A DNA stretch of 52,900 bases. Source: Chthonomonas sp. UBA1950 (GTDB lineage: Bacteria > Armatimonadota > Fimbriimonadia > Fimbriimonadales > Fimbriimonadaceae). The position numbers and the translations under genes were made by a program. Below the pieces are notes generated by a model that made no database searches, was not told the DNA's origin, and saw nothing but the letters and a program-made list of their open reading frames with translations. This document shows, piece after piece, positions 41,942 to 49,414 of this stretch. Numbering within the stretch: the stretch's first letter is position 1; every line of letters begins with the position of its first letter. The stretch is taken from the NCBI GenBank assembly GCA_002336105.1, contig DDEQ01000028.1, positions 1 to 52,900 on the forward strand. Reading direction: 5' to 3'.

Positions 41942-41965
41942 TGGGAGATGACAAGTCATCTCCCA
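41942..41965 (+). terminator. Hairpin after the MFS gene
   Basis: A perfect 11-bp stem with a 2-base loop (TGGGAGATGAC 41942-41952, complement 41955-41965) begins 2 bases after the stop. No U-run follows, so it may be a Rho-dependent end or a 3-prime stabiliser. Confidence 0.5.
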
Positions 41966-42044
41966 AACGTCGTCAAACGCGCCCTGATTCTGATTTGGCA
42001 TTCTCCACATTGCGAAACGCCGAATCAGATTGAAACTCTGTCTT

Positions 42045-42073
42045 TTGCATCTAGGCTAATTCCGTGCTATACT
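42045..42073 (+). promoter_or_regulatory. Promoter of the ilvB operon
   Basis: TTGCAT (42045-42050) and TATACT (42068-42073) are separated by exactly 17 bases. Transcription would begin near 42080, about 12 bases before the leader-peptide ATG. Confidence 0.75.
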
Positions 42074-42092
42074 TTTAGCTATGGAGGAGTGC

Positions 42093-42194
42093 ATGCCACC
42101 GGACATCATAAAAAATAGCCGGACCACGTACGTCTCCGGCCCCGCGATTCTTAGCCTTACGGTCCTTATTACCGTCCTTATTAGGACGTCCTAA
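42093..42194 (+). CDS. ilv leader peptide, Ile/Leu/Val-rich
   Basis: A 33-residue frame with a GGAGG site at 42083-42087. Residues 19-30 read ILSLTVLITVLI, nine of twelve being Ile, Leu or Val (codons ATT, CTT, GTC; 42147-42182). The stop at 42192 is immediately followed by the arm of an antiterminator, then by a strong terminator before ilvB. This is the classical plan of a branched-chain amino-acid attenuator: ribosome stalling at control codons when charged tRNA is low lets transcription continue into ilvB. Another in-frame ATG at 42081 lies in the ribosome-binding site and is less likely. Confidence 0.85.
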   Translation: MPPDIIKNSRTTYVSGPAILSLTVLITVLIRTS

Positions 42195-42265
42195 CCGGCT
42201 GGCTGAGCATCGCATACAAATCAAAACTAAGCCCCCCGGTCAGGACAAGGACCGGGGGGCTTTTT
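42195..42265 (+). promoter_or_regulatory. ilvB operon transcription attenuator
   Basis: The terminator is a perfect 12-bp GC-rich stem (AGCCCCCCGGTC 42230-42241, complement 42250-42261) followed by TTTTT. The alternative partner CCGGCTGGCT (42195-42204), right after the leader stop, can pair with AGCCCCCCGG (42230-42239) at 8 of 10 positions as antiterminator. It can also pair perfectly with AGCCGG (42117-42122) inside the leader, giving the protector hairpin. In addition GGTCCTT (42161-42167) complements AAGGACC (42247-42253). Confidence 0.82.
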
Positions 42266-42342
42266 GCACGAAACTCGCCGGACCGACAAAGCCGTCGGAT
42301 CTTCCCAAAGCTGGGGGCAGTGAAACAACAGGAGACGGCAAA

Positions 42343-44133
42343 TTGCGTAGTGGCGCGAAAATAGTAATGGAAGCCTTGGTTCGCCAAGGTGTCGATACAA
42401 TATTCGGTTATCCCGGAGGCGTTGTGCTTCCACTTTATGACGAGATGCTGAATTGGCCTCAGGTCAAACACGTCCTCGTCCGACATGAGCAGTGCGCGGC
42501 CCACATGGCCGATGGATACGCGCGTGCAACAGGCAGAGTCGGAGTCTGCTTGGCAACGAGCGGCCCAGGTGCTACCAACTTGGTAACTGGAATCGCCACT
42601 GCCATCATGGATAGTATTCCGATGGTTGCTATCACTGGCAACGTCAACTCGGCTGCGATCGGTAAAGATGCATTTCAAGAGACTGATATTCAGGGCATCA
42701 CAATTCCGATCACGAAGCACAACTACCTGGTAACAGATGTCAACGATCTACCGAGAGTTTTAGAGGAAGCATTCTTCTTGGCTAACACTGGTCGAAAGGG
42801 GCCTGTTCTCGTCGATATCCCGAAGGATGTCTTTATCGCAATGACCGATGCTCCATTCCCAGACAAGGTTGAGCGTCGCGGTTACAAGCTCGCTGGAGCG
42901 CCACCTGTCGAGCAGGTAGATGTCGTTGCAAAACTCATCGCGGAAGCGAAGAAGCCAGTGATTATTGCTGGTGCTGGTGTTATTTGGTCTCGCTCATGGG
43001 AGTCCCTTCGAGAACTCGCTGAGAAAGCTCAGATTCCAGTCATAAATTCTCTCCTTGGCCTCGGCAGTTTTCCAAGAGACCACGAGCTTTCACTGGGAAT
43101 GATGGGGATGCACGGCGAAGCTGCGGGAACGCTTGCAGTTCAAGAGGCCGACCTGGTCATGGGTATCGGCATGCGTTTCGACGACCGATTGACCGGTAAC
43201 ACGAACGCATTCGCTGAGAACGCGAAGATCGTCCACTTTGATCTGGACCCTTCTGAGATCGGGAAGACAGTTCGTCCGGTCGCTTGGGTTGAAGGCGACT
43301 TGGCTGAATCCCTCAAGATGCTGGTTCCTAAGGTCGCAGAAAAGCGACACGACGAATGGGTGGCTCAGGTCAAGAAATGGCAGAATGAATATCCGCTCGT
43401 TGTTCCAACTGGCAAGTTCTTGTCACGAACCGTCTTGAACTCGCTCAACCAGCACGCAGGCGCTCACGCGATTTTCTCTACTGATGTCGGACAACATCAG
43501 ATGTGGACCGCACAGTTCATTAAGTTCACCCAGCCCTACCACTTCCTCAGTTCGGGTGGTTTGGGAACGATGGGATACGGCTTCCCCGCCGCCATCGGCG
43601 CGAAGTTCGCTCACCCAGATAAAGAAGTTTGGGCGATTGTCGGTGATGGCGGATTCCAGATGACTTTGCAAGAGCTACAAACGGCTGTTGAGTACGAAGT
43701 CAACGTTAAAATCTGCCTGCTCAATAACGGCTATCTCGGAATGGTACGCCAATGGCAGGAGTTGTTCTACGACAACCGGTACAGCAGCGTCGAGATGGGC
43801 TCTCCCAACTTTGGCAAACTTGCCGATGCTTACGGGCTCAAATACTTCCAGTGCTCGAGAGTCGAAGACCTAGAGGAAACTCTGAAACAAGCAAGCGCCC
43901 ACGACGGACCAGTCCTTTGTGAGTTTGTTGTTGAAATGGAAGAGAACGTATTCCCGATGGTTCCAGCTGGCAAGAGCAATAGCAACGTCATCATGGACCC
44001 TGCCCTTACGAATGGCGAGGACTACAACGCGGTTCACGCAAGCTGGGAAACCGGCCACGGACGGCGAGTCCCAGGCGCGGAGTCTGAGCACACTTCTGAC
44101 GATGTATACGCTTCGGGAACGGTGACGAAATAA
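42343..44133 (+). CDS. ilvB: Acetolactate synthase, large (catalytic) subunit
   Basis: A 596-residue ThDP- and FAD-dependent enzyme that condenses two pyruvates, or pyruvate and 2-oxobutyrate, in the first common step of valine, leucine and isoleucine synthesis. GYPGGVVLPLYDEML opens the ThDP-binding pyrimidine domain; E49 in LVRHEQCAAHMADG is the catalytic glutamate. GDGGFQMTLQELQTAVEYEV near residue 432 and ICLLNNGYLGMVRQWQ form the ThDP/metal motif. The C terminus has an additional 40-residue Ser/Thr/Gly-rich tail. The start is TTG, with AGGAGACGG upstream. Expression is attenuator-controlled. It is followed by a 60-residue frame and ilvN. Confidence 0.95.
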   Translation: MRSGAKIVMEALVRQGVDTIFGYPGGVVLPLYDEMLNWPQVKHVLVRHEQCAAHMADGYARATGRVGVCLATSGPGATNLVTGIATAIMDSIPMVAITGNVNSAAIGKDAFQETDIQGITIPITKHNYLVTDVNDLPRVLEEAFFLANTGRKGPVLVDIPKDVFIAMTDAPFPDKVERRGYKLAGAPPVEQVDVVAKLIAEAKKPVIIAGAGVIWSRSWESLRELAEKAQIPVINSLLGLGSFPRDHELSLGMMGMHGEAAGTLAVQEADLVMGIGMRFDDRLTGNTNAFAENAKIVHFDLDPSEIGKTVRPVAWVEGDLAESLKMLVPKVAEKRHDEWVAQVKKWQNEYPLVVPTGKFLSRTVLNSLNQHAGAHAIFSTDVGQHQMWTAQFIKFTQPYHFLSSGGLGTMGYGFPAAIGAKFAHPDKEVWAIVGDGGFQMTLQELQTAVEYEVNVKICLLNNGYLGMVRQWQELFYDNRYSSVEMGSPNFGKLADAYGLKYFQCSRVEDLEETLKQASAHDGPVLCEFVVEMEENVFPMVPAGKSNSNVIMDPALTNGEDYNAVHASWETGHGRRVPGAESEHTSDDVYASGTVTK

Positions 44134-44145
44134 GGAGGCATGAAG

Positions 44146-44328
44146 ATGAAGGAGACTATAAACTCTTTGTGCCAGTTCGATCAGAACTCAGCAGTTCGCC
44201 CAGGCGGAAATCGAGTTCCTTCTCGTCGCAAAAGCGACATTGGAGCAGACGCTCTTGGTCAGGCGATGCGAACGAGAACGCTACCCAAGCCTCAACAGAT
44301 CCGCGATCAGGAGCAACGAAGTAAATGA
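44146..44328 (+). CDS. Small basic protein between ilvB and ilvN
   Basis: A 60-residue frame with AAGGAGG (44132-44138) 7 bases before ATG 44146; ATG 44140 is also in frame but too close to that site. Its stop overlaps the ilvN start (ATGA), so translation looks coupled. The product is basic and Arg/Gln-rich (AVRPGGNRVPSRRKSDIGAD, then RTLPKPQQIRDQEQRSK), without a hydrophobic stretch or cysteine pair. I know no family for it. Strong signals on both sides argue for a real gene; a small regulator or subunit of acetolactate synthase is inferred from position only. Confidence 0.62.
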   Translation: MKETINSLCQFDQNSAVRPGGNRVPSRRKSDIGADALGQAMRTRTLPKPQQIRDQEQRSK

Positions 44329-44828
44329 GCGACGTCAAACTACCGACCCACTCGCACGCCATCTCAGCCCTAGTTCAAAACGAAACAGGAACAATTAACC
44401 GCCTAGTTTCGATGTTTCGACGTCGCGGTATTTCGCTTGCATCCTTCAATGCTGGCGACTGCGAACAGCCCGGCTACTCGCGATTAACAATCACCGTCAA
44501 TGGTGATGATTCCGTCCTCGGCCAAACCATCAAGCAAATGGAAAAGCTGATCGATGTGGTGGAGTGCCAAGACCTCGCGCCTGATGACCGTGTCATGCGC
44601 GAGGTCGCCCTCGTCTCCTATTATCCATCGCAAATCAGCCGAGAAGCAGTCTTGGCGGTAGCATCAGAATATGAGGCTAAGATCGAGCACGATACCGAGA
44701 ACTGCCTTGTTTTGCAGTACACCGGCCCTGTTCGACTGGTTGAAAAATATCTGGAAGCGATGCAAACCTTCCCCGTCCGCGAGATCGTCCGCTCAGGTCC
44801 CTGCGTACTCAAAGTGAGCGACCAATAA
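44325..44828 (+). CDS. ilvN: Acetolactate synthase, small (regulatory) subunit
   Basis: A 167-residue protein that activates the large subunit and confers feedback inhibition. The N-terminal ACT domain is HAISALVQNETGTINRLVSM followed by FRRRGISLASFNAG; the C-terminal regulatory domain contains REVALVSYYP and ends VREIVRSGPCVLKV. Length matches the usual 160-170 residues. Feedback by valine is typical of the family; the sites cannot be judged from sequence here. ilvC starts 15 bases downstream. Confidence 0.93.
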   Translation: MSDVKLPTHSHAISALVQNETGTINRLVSMFRRRGISLASFNAGDCEQPGYSRLTITVNGDDSVLGQTIKQMEKLIDVVECQDLAPDDRVMREVALVSYYPSQISREAVLAVASEYEAKIEHDTENCLVLQYTGPVRLVEKYLEAMQTFPVREIVRSGPCVLKVSDQ

Positions 44829-44843
44829 CTTATCGGATCTTCT

Positions 44844-45839
44844 ATGGCTACCATCTATTACGAAAAAGACGTCAATCCTGCTCTGATCAAATCTCTTAAA
44901 GTTGGGATCATCGGTTACGGCTCTCAAGGGCATGCCCACGCCCTTAACCTAAAAGACAGCGGTGTGGATGTCCGCGTTGGTTTATATACGGGTTCAGCGA
45001 GTTGGGCCAAAGCTGAAGAAGCTGGACTCACAGTTTCGACCGTCGCTGAGCTCACTCAATGGGCTGACGTGCTCATGTTCACGACTCCCGATGTCCCGAT
45101 GAAGGACATTTACAAGGAGTCTGTTGCTCCGAATCTTCGGGCTGGTCAAACACTCCTGTTTGCTCACGGCTTCAATATTCACTTCAAACTGGTCGAGCCG
45201 CCAACCGACATTAATGTCGCAATGGTTGCTCCAAAAGGTCCGGGCCACCGACTTCGCTACGAGTATGCCCACGGAGCCGGAATGCCAGCTTTGGTGGCGG
45301 TATTCCAAGACGCGACGGGCAACGCCAAAGAGGTCGCTCTTAGTTACGGCTGGGGAATTGGCAGCGCAAAAGCTGGAATTCTTGAGACAACGTTTAAAGA
45401 AGAGACAGAGACGGACTTGTTTGGTGAGCAAGCGGTTCTTTGTGGCGGTCTCAGTGCCCTTATCAAGTCAGGTTTCGATACACTTGTGGAAGCCGGCTAC
45501 CAGCCTGAAGCAGCCTACTTTGAATGCCTTCATGAAACAAAGCTGATTGTGGACCTCCTTTACGAAGGCGGTCTTTCTTATATGCGCTACAGCATCAGCG
45601 ACACCGCCGAATGGGGCGACTACGTCAGCGGCCCTCGTGTTATCAACGACGAGAGTCGAGCAGCGATGAAAGGCATCCTAAAAGACATTCAAGACGGTAC
45701 CTTTGCCAAAGAATGGATTAAGGAGAACGAGACGGGAAGAAACCGTCTGAGCAAATATCGAGAAGAGGCTCAAAGTTCGACGCTCGAAGTGGTCGGTAAA
45801 AAGCTCCGCGCAATGATGCCATTCATAAAGGCCAAGTAA
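44844..45839 (+). CDS. ilvC: Ketol-acid reductoisomerase (class I)
   Basis: A 331-residue enzyme converting acetolactate or acetohydroxybutyrate to the dihydroxy acid using NAD(P)H and Mg2+. The Rossmann motif is VGIIGYGSQGHAHALNLKDS; the metal site residues lie in DLFGEQAVLCGGLSALIKSG (D and E), and in FECLHETKLIVDLLYEGG. The cofactor-specificity loop reads VGLYTGSASW, where most class I members have Arg in place of Tyr. The gene is the last of the ilvB operon; leu and ilvD genes are not in the window. Confidence 0.95.
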   Translation: MATIYYEKDVNPALIKSLKVGIIGYGSQGHAHALNLKDSGVDVRVGLYTGSASWAKAEEAGLTVSTVAELTQWADVLMFTTPDVPMKDIYKESVAPNLRAGQTLLFAHGFNIHFKLVEPPTDINVAMVAPKGPGHRLRYEYAHGAGMPALVAVFQDATGNAKEVALSYGWGIGSAKAGILETTFKEETETDLFGEQAVLCGGLSALIKSGFDTLVEAGYQPEAAYFECLHETKLIVDLLYEGGLSYMRYSISDTAEWGDYVSGPRVINDESRAAMKGILKDIQDGTFAKEWIKENETGRNRLSKYREEAQSSTLEVVGKKLRAMMPFIKAK

Positions 45840-45847
45840 CACACAGA

Positions 45848-45888
45848 TAGGTGCTTATTGAGGTATTGATTCAAGCGATAGGCACCTA
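45848..45888 (+). terminator. Possible weak terminator after ilvC
   Basis: TAGGTGC (45848-45854) pairs with GCACCTA (45882-45888) around a 27-base loop. There is no T-run, so it is a weak candidate for the end of the operon. Confidence 0.35.
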
Positions 45889-45917
45889 ATTAACCTTGCA
45901 AAACAACGAGTCCTGTC

Positions 45918-45945
45918 AATATATAACATGATCGCGTTGTATATT
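45918..45945 (+). promoter_or_regulatory. Putative MarR-type operator
   Basis: AATATATAAC (45918-45927) and GTTGTATATT (45936-45945) are inverted with 9 of 10 matches and an 8-base spacer. The site lies 80 bases before the MarR gene. A further copy of the half-site, TATATAAC, occurs near 45981. Confidence 0.5.
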
Positions 45946-46022
45946 ATTAGAAATGTGGGGACCAGTTTGGTCATTTTCGCTATATAACGTAGCTTATTTG
46001 GTGCAATTCCTCAACAGACCTT

Positions 46023-46499
46023 ATGAAGCCGAGTACTGATCCCAGAGTTCTAGCTTATGTCCGACTTGTCCGGTGCGCCGAAAGCTTACATGCAGAGGTA
46101 AGCCGTGGTCTAGCTATTGACGGCCTCTCTGCTAGCCAGTTCAGCACCATGAAAGCGTTGAGAATTCATGGAAAGCTTTCTCAACGGGAGATTGCCAAAT
46201 ACATCCTCAAGACTTCTGGCAACATAACTGTTTTGGTTGATAATCTTGAAGCAATGGGACTTGTAGAGCGATTTCGGGACACTGAAGATCGTCGAATAAC
46301 CTACGTTTCCCTAACTGAAAAAGGCAATACGACTTTTGACGATTTGTACCCGGGGCATGTCGCCCGAATTGTCCAGGTTATGGATGCGGCATCACTAGAC
46401 GAATGCGAATTGCTCAGCAAGACTCTCGAAAAACTGAGTGAAGATAGCGCATTCCCTGCTTGTCAACCCGCTCAGACAAAGGTTGGTTCGATTAGCTAG
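46023..46499 (+). CDS. MarR-family transcriptional regulator
   Basis: A 158-residue winged-helix regulator. SASQFSTMKALRIHGKLSQR and EIAKYILKTSGNITVLVDNL form the recognition region, and EAMGLVERFRDTEDRRITYV is the wing. MarR proteins are usually repressors released by small aromatic or oxidant ligands. ATG 46023 has no clear Shine-Dalgarno site. Neighbours on both sides are unrelated, so a regulated target other than itself is not evident; an inverted repeat upstream may be its own operator. Confidence 0.9.
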   Translation: MKPSTDPRVLAYVRLVRCAESLHAEVSRGLAIDGLSASQFSTMKALRIHGKLSQREIAKYILKTSGNITVLVDNLEAMGLVERFRDTEDRRITYVSLTEKGNTTFDDLYPGHVARIVQVMDAASLDECELLSKTLEKLSEDSAFPACQPAQTKVGSIS

Positions 46500-46576
46500 C
46501 CCCTTTCAAATGAGCAAGTTCACAGCCAATCTGACTCTACGAACTTCCAACTTTGGCAGGGAAATCAAAACTATAG

Positions 46577-46612
46577 AGTGATGGATTCAATATAAATCCA
46601 TCACTCATTTTG
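46577..46612. terminator. Bidirectional terminator after the MarR gene
   Basis: A perfect 11-bp stem (AGTGATGGATT 46577-46587, complement 46595-46605) with a 7-base loop precedes CATTTTGTTT. It lies between the convergent MarR and large PEP-CTERM genes and can serve both. Confidence 0.8.
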
Positions 46613-46613
46613 T

Positions 46614-49271
46614 TTAGGCGACCTTTTTACGGCGACGAAGCAGCGCAACAGCGCCAAAACCAAGAGCCGCTAGACTGGCGGGTTCGGGTACAGCGTTGAC
46701 GGTGACTTGACCGAGGTTATTTATGGAGATACCGAATCCTGTCTCGTTAATGATCCCCTTCGAGAAGTTGAATCCAGAAGAGAAGGTAACGAGTCCGCCT
46801 TGAAAAGGATTGATCGTTCCGTCAGTACCGGTAAACCCATCGTAGGCTCGGAAAATGATATGGCCCCCATTGAACAAGAAGGAACTTGCGGTTAGGCTAT
46901 CAAACTCTCCGTCACCAAGTCCTCCGATCTCAATGATCAGGTCACCAGATTCTTGAACATAGTCGCCCGTCATCGTCAAATGACCTGGCGAGTACCCAGG
47001 AGACAATGTGCCTCCTCTAAGGATGACCCGGTTGCCATCGTAGATTCCCTCGCCACGAACAACGCCACCGGTTCCAATCACCATCGAACCGTTGATTAAT
47101 TGGTAATCAGCCTCGGAGGACGCCGATCCGACAAAAACAGCCCCGTTTTGGAAGTCAAAGATTGCGCCGCTTCCCATAACTACTTCTGCATCTCCAGCAG
47201 CCTCGTTATTCCAGCCGTAGGAAGTCGTGTACCCGCTAACAATTAGCTGCGAACCATCTCTGAGAGTAAGGTTTCCTCTTCCAGTCGGAGTGTAAGAAAT
47301 CGATCCACCCTGACCACCAGAAGCTCCGACCCCAAGGGTTAAGCGGCTGAGCTTCAGCTTTGATGCTTCGGTTACAAAAATGTCGTAATTGATGGCGGCG
47401 CCTGGCGTATGTGTGGAATACGCCCCAGCAGATAATGTTCCGGTTACATTCGATGCACCGCTAATAGATAGAACGTTGTAAGATCCGGAACCGACGCTCT
47501 GACCGACTGCTAGGTCTACATCTTGCAGCGATGAACCCTCGATATGGGCAGAGGCTCGCCCCCCGGTTGACCCAACTGTCCTGACTTCCAACCGATTATG
47601 AGTCTGATCGGTCGAGCTAGGAGAATTAGCCAATGTTGAGTTAGTCACCCTTAAAACATTGTTCGTTCCCAAAAAGTCGACATGGCTCAAATAGCTACCG
47701 TCAATATCGGCGGTGTAGTTACTCCCATCAAATGAGACATTCGCAATACTTGAGTTCTCTACATCAAGCGTTGACGATGCAGCGTTCAGCCCCACCGTTC
47801 CGTTATGAGCGTAAGTGTAACCGTAGATCGTGTTGTCTCCGCCACCTGTGATCGTAGACCCGCCGTCGACCAAGATATTGACGTTGGACCCTTCGAAGTC
47901 CACATTGTTAAGTTGCAAATGCCCGCCGCTCGTTGCACTGAGGTTGAAATCAGCAATGCCCGATGCAGAGAGACGGACTCGTCCTTCTTCGGTAAATGAG
48001 TAGGGGACCCCTAGTGCCAATGTTCCGCCGTTGCGGGCGCTCCAGGTTTGTCCGCCGCCAACCGTCAGCTTTGCGGAATCAATCAAGACGCTGCCTTGGT
48101 CAGCTACGAAGTTAAGGTTGCCCTCTGCGACACTCTCATCGACCTGAGTGAGGCTGCCCACGTGGACCGTACCTGCGGCACCAGGAGTGAAGTTAAGAGT
48201 GTTGGCACCGGAAAGCACTATTGACGCGAAATTGATCTGACCGCCTGCAGTTGGAGCAGCATCAACAGTTAAGGCGGGAATTGCCAAGCCAGATTTCAGC
48301 AACTGACCCACGTTGATCTTGCCATTGTTTGAGGCATCAAGCGTAAATCGCGCATCTGAACCCGATGCCGTGATCGCGTTTAGGTTGACGATTCCCGCAT
48401 AATCCGCTTTTGCGAGAGTTCCAGTGCTCATGCCATTTAAAAAGACATTATTGGAAACCGTAATTTGTCCGATGTCACTCGGATCTACGGCTGTTGAGGT
48501 CAATGCCCGGGCACTAAAAACAGTAGCGGTCGCATCAATGCTGTTTGAAAGGATTGCTGAACCCAGCAGTACGCTGCCCCCAGATCGTGCCGTAAAAGCA
48601 ATCTGACTCTCCCCCAGGCTGCCTAAGAGGTTGAAAGCTAACGAATCATACGTTGCGCCCGTGGTCGCGAACACTGAAGCTCCGGACCCAAGGTAATTTG
48701 TTATGCCGCCGACCTTAATCTTCGCACCTAGCGTTGCACTGATGCTCTGCTGACCAGTAAGATTCGCGTCCCCAGAAATGAACAGGGTTGGTGAGCCCAT
48801 GCTTCCAGAGAGAACAAGACTGTTTTGGCCACCGTTCATTACTAAGTGGCCGTCTAGGGAAATCGATGTGTCTTGTAACGCAAGTTGAGAGTTATCGCTT
48901 ATCTGTAAAGTTGAGTTCCCTGCCGAGCCGATTGAGAGAACCGAAGAGGCATTTCCAAACAAGGACACCGAATTATTGAATAAGCGTAACCCGGCGATGT
49001 GAGCATTAACGGGCGATGAAAAGCCGCCGTAGCTTCGAAGATATGCCGTAATCGGAGTAGATCCCTGAAAATAAACCCAGCTGTTCGCAAATGGGACATC
49101 GCCACTCGGCAACAAGGTTTCTGCCCGCCAAAGACCAGGGTTCCAAAAACTGACTTCAGATCCAGGCAAGACACCTAGACCGTACGGATCGAAAATCCTA
49201 TCATCTGGTGCGGCGGATGCATAGGCAGCCGCAAGGACGAGACAAAGCGCTGAAACTCTTCTTCGGAACAT
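46614..49271 (-). CDS. Large PEP-CTERM beta-repeat surface protein
   Basis: An 885-residue exported protein from ATG 49271. The signal peptide runs FRRRVSALCLVLAAAYASAA. The body is a long array of short beta-strands rich in Gly, Ser, Asn and Val with patterns such as GGSVLLGSAILS, LTVGGGQTWSARNGG and VMGSGAIFDFQNGA, as in autotransporter-associated beta-helix repeats. Near the C terminus GGTLSPGYSPGHLTMTGDY is the typical end-of-repeat motif. The tail VPEPASLAALGFGAVALL plus RRRKK is the PEP-CTERM sorting signal. An adhesin or matrix role is inferred. AAGGTG precedes the ATG, at the foot of a hairpin. Confidence 0.82.
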   Translation of the reverse strand: MFRRRVSALCLVLAAAYASAAPDDRIFDPYGLGVLPGSEVSFWNPGLWRAETLLPSGDVPFANSWVYFQGSTPITAYLRSYGGFSSPVNAHIAGLRLFNNSVSLFGNASSVLSIGSAGNSTLQISDNSQLALQDTSISLDGHLVMNGGQNSLVLSGSMGSPTLFISGDANLTGQQSISATLGAKIKVGGITNYLGSGASVFATTGATYDSLAFNLLGSLGESQIAFTARSGGSVLLGSAILSNSIDATATVFSARALTSTAVDPSDIGQITVSNNVFLNGMSTGTLAKADYAGIVNLNAITASGSDARFTLDASNNGKINVGQLLKSGLAIPALTVDAAPTAGGQINFASIVLSGANTLNFTPGAAGTVHVGSLTQVDESVAEGNLNFVADQGSVLIDSAKLTVGGGQTWSARNGGTLALGVPYSFTEEGRVRLSASGIADFNLSATSGGHLQLNNVDFEGSNVNILVDGGSTITGGGDNTIYGYTYAHNGTVGLNAASSTLDVENSSIANVSFDGSNYTADIDGSYLSHVDFLGTNNVLRVTNSTLANSPSSTDQTHNRLEVRTVGSTGGRASAHIEGSSLQDVDLAVGQSVGSGSYNVLSISGASNVTGTLSAGAYSTHTPGAAINYDIFVTEASKLKLSRLTLGVGASGGQGGSISYTPTGRGNLTLRDGSQLIVSGYTTSYGWNNEAAGDAEVVMGSGAIFDFQNGAVFVGSASSEADYQLINGSMVIGTGGVVRGEGIYDGNRVILRGGTLSPGYSPGHLTMTGDYVQESGDLIIEIGGLGDGEFDSLTASSFLFNGGHIIFRAYDGFTGTDGTINPFQGGLVTFSSGFNFSKGIINETGFGISINNLGQVTVNAVPEPASLAALGFGAVALLRRRKKVA

Positions 49272-49280
49272 AAAAACACC

Positions 49281-49304
49281 TTGACTAACTGCATTGTTAG
49301 TCAA
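49281..49304 (-). promoter_or_regulatory. Hairpin abutting the ribosome-binding site of the large PEP-CTERM gene
   Basis: TTGACTAAC (49281-49289) and GTTAGTCAA (49296-49304) form a perfect 9-bp inverted repeat with a 6-base loop. In the minus-strand mRNA its last AA is the start of the Shine-Dalgarno AAGGTG. It could be an RNA hairpin limiting translation or a DNA operator. Confidence 0.5.
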
Positions 49305-49414
49305 CACGCAATAACGTGTCAGAGACCGGATATTACCCAGTCTGCATTTTCCTTAATAGAAGGCAACGCGAGCCTACATACTAGGTTTCAAATCTGAATC
49401 CTGATATATCGCTT

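Noticed and set aside
42181..42720. Long reverse-strand frame over the ilvB leader and gene start
   Set aside because: It is antisense to the attenuator and to a certain ilvB, and its product has no recognisable features.
46614..49271. Internal repeats of the large PEP-CTERM gene as a repeat array or CRISPR
   Set aside because: Similarity is only at the protein level (short beta-strand repeats); no regular DNA repeats with spacers are seen.
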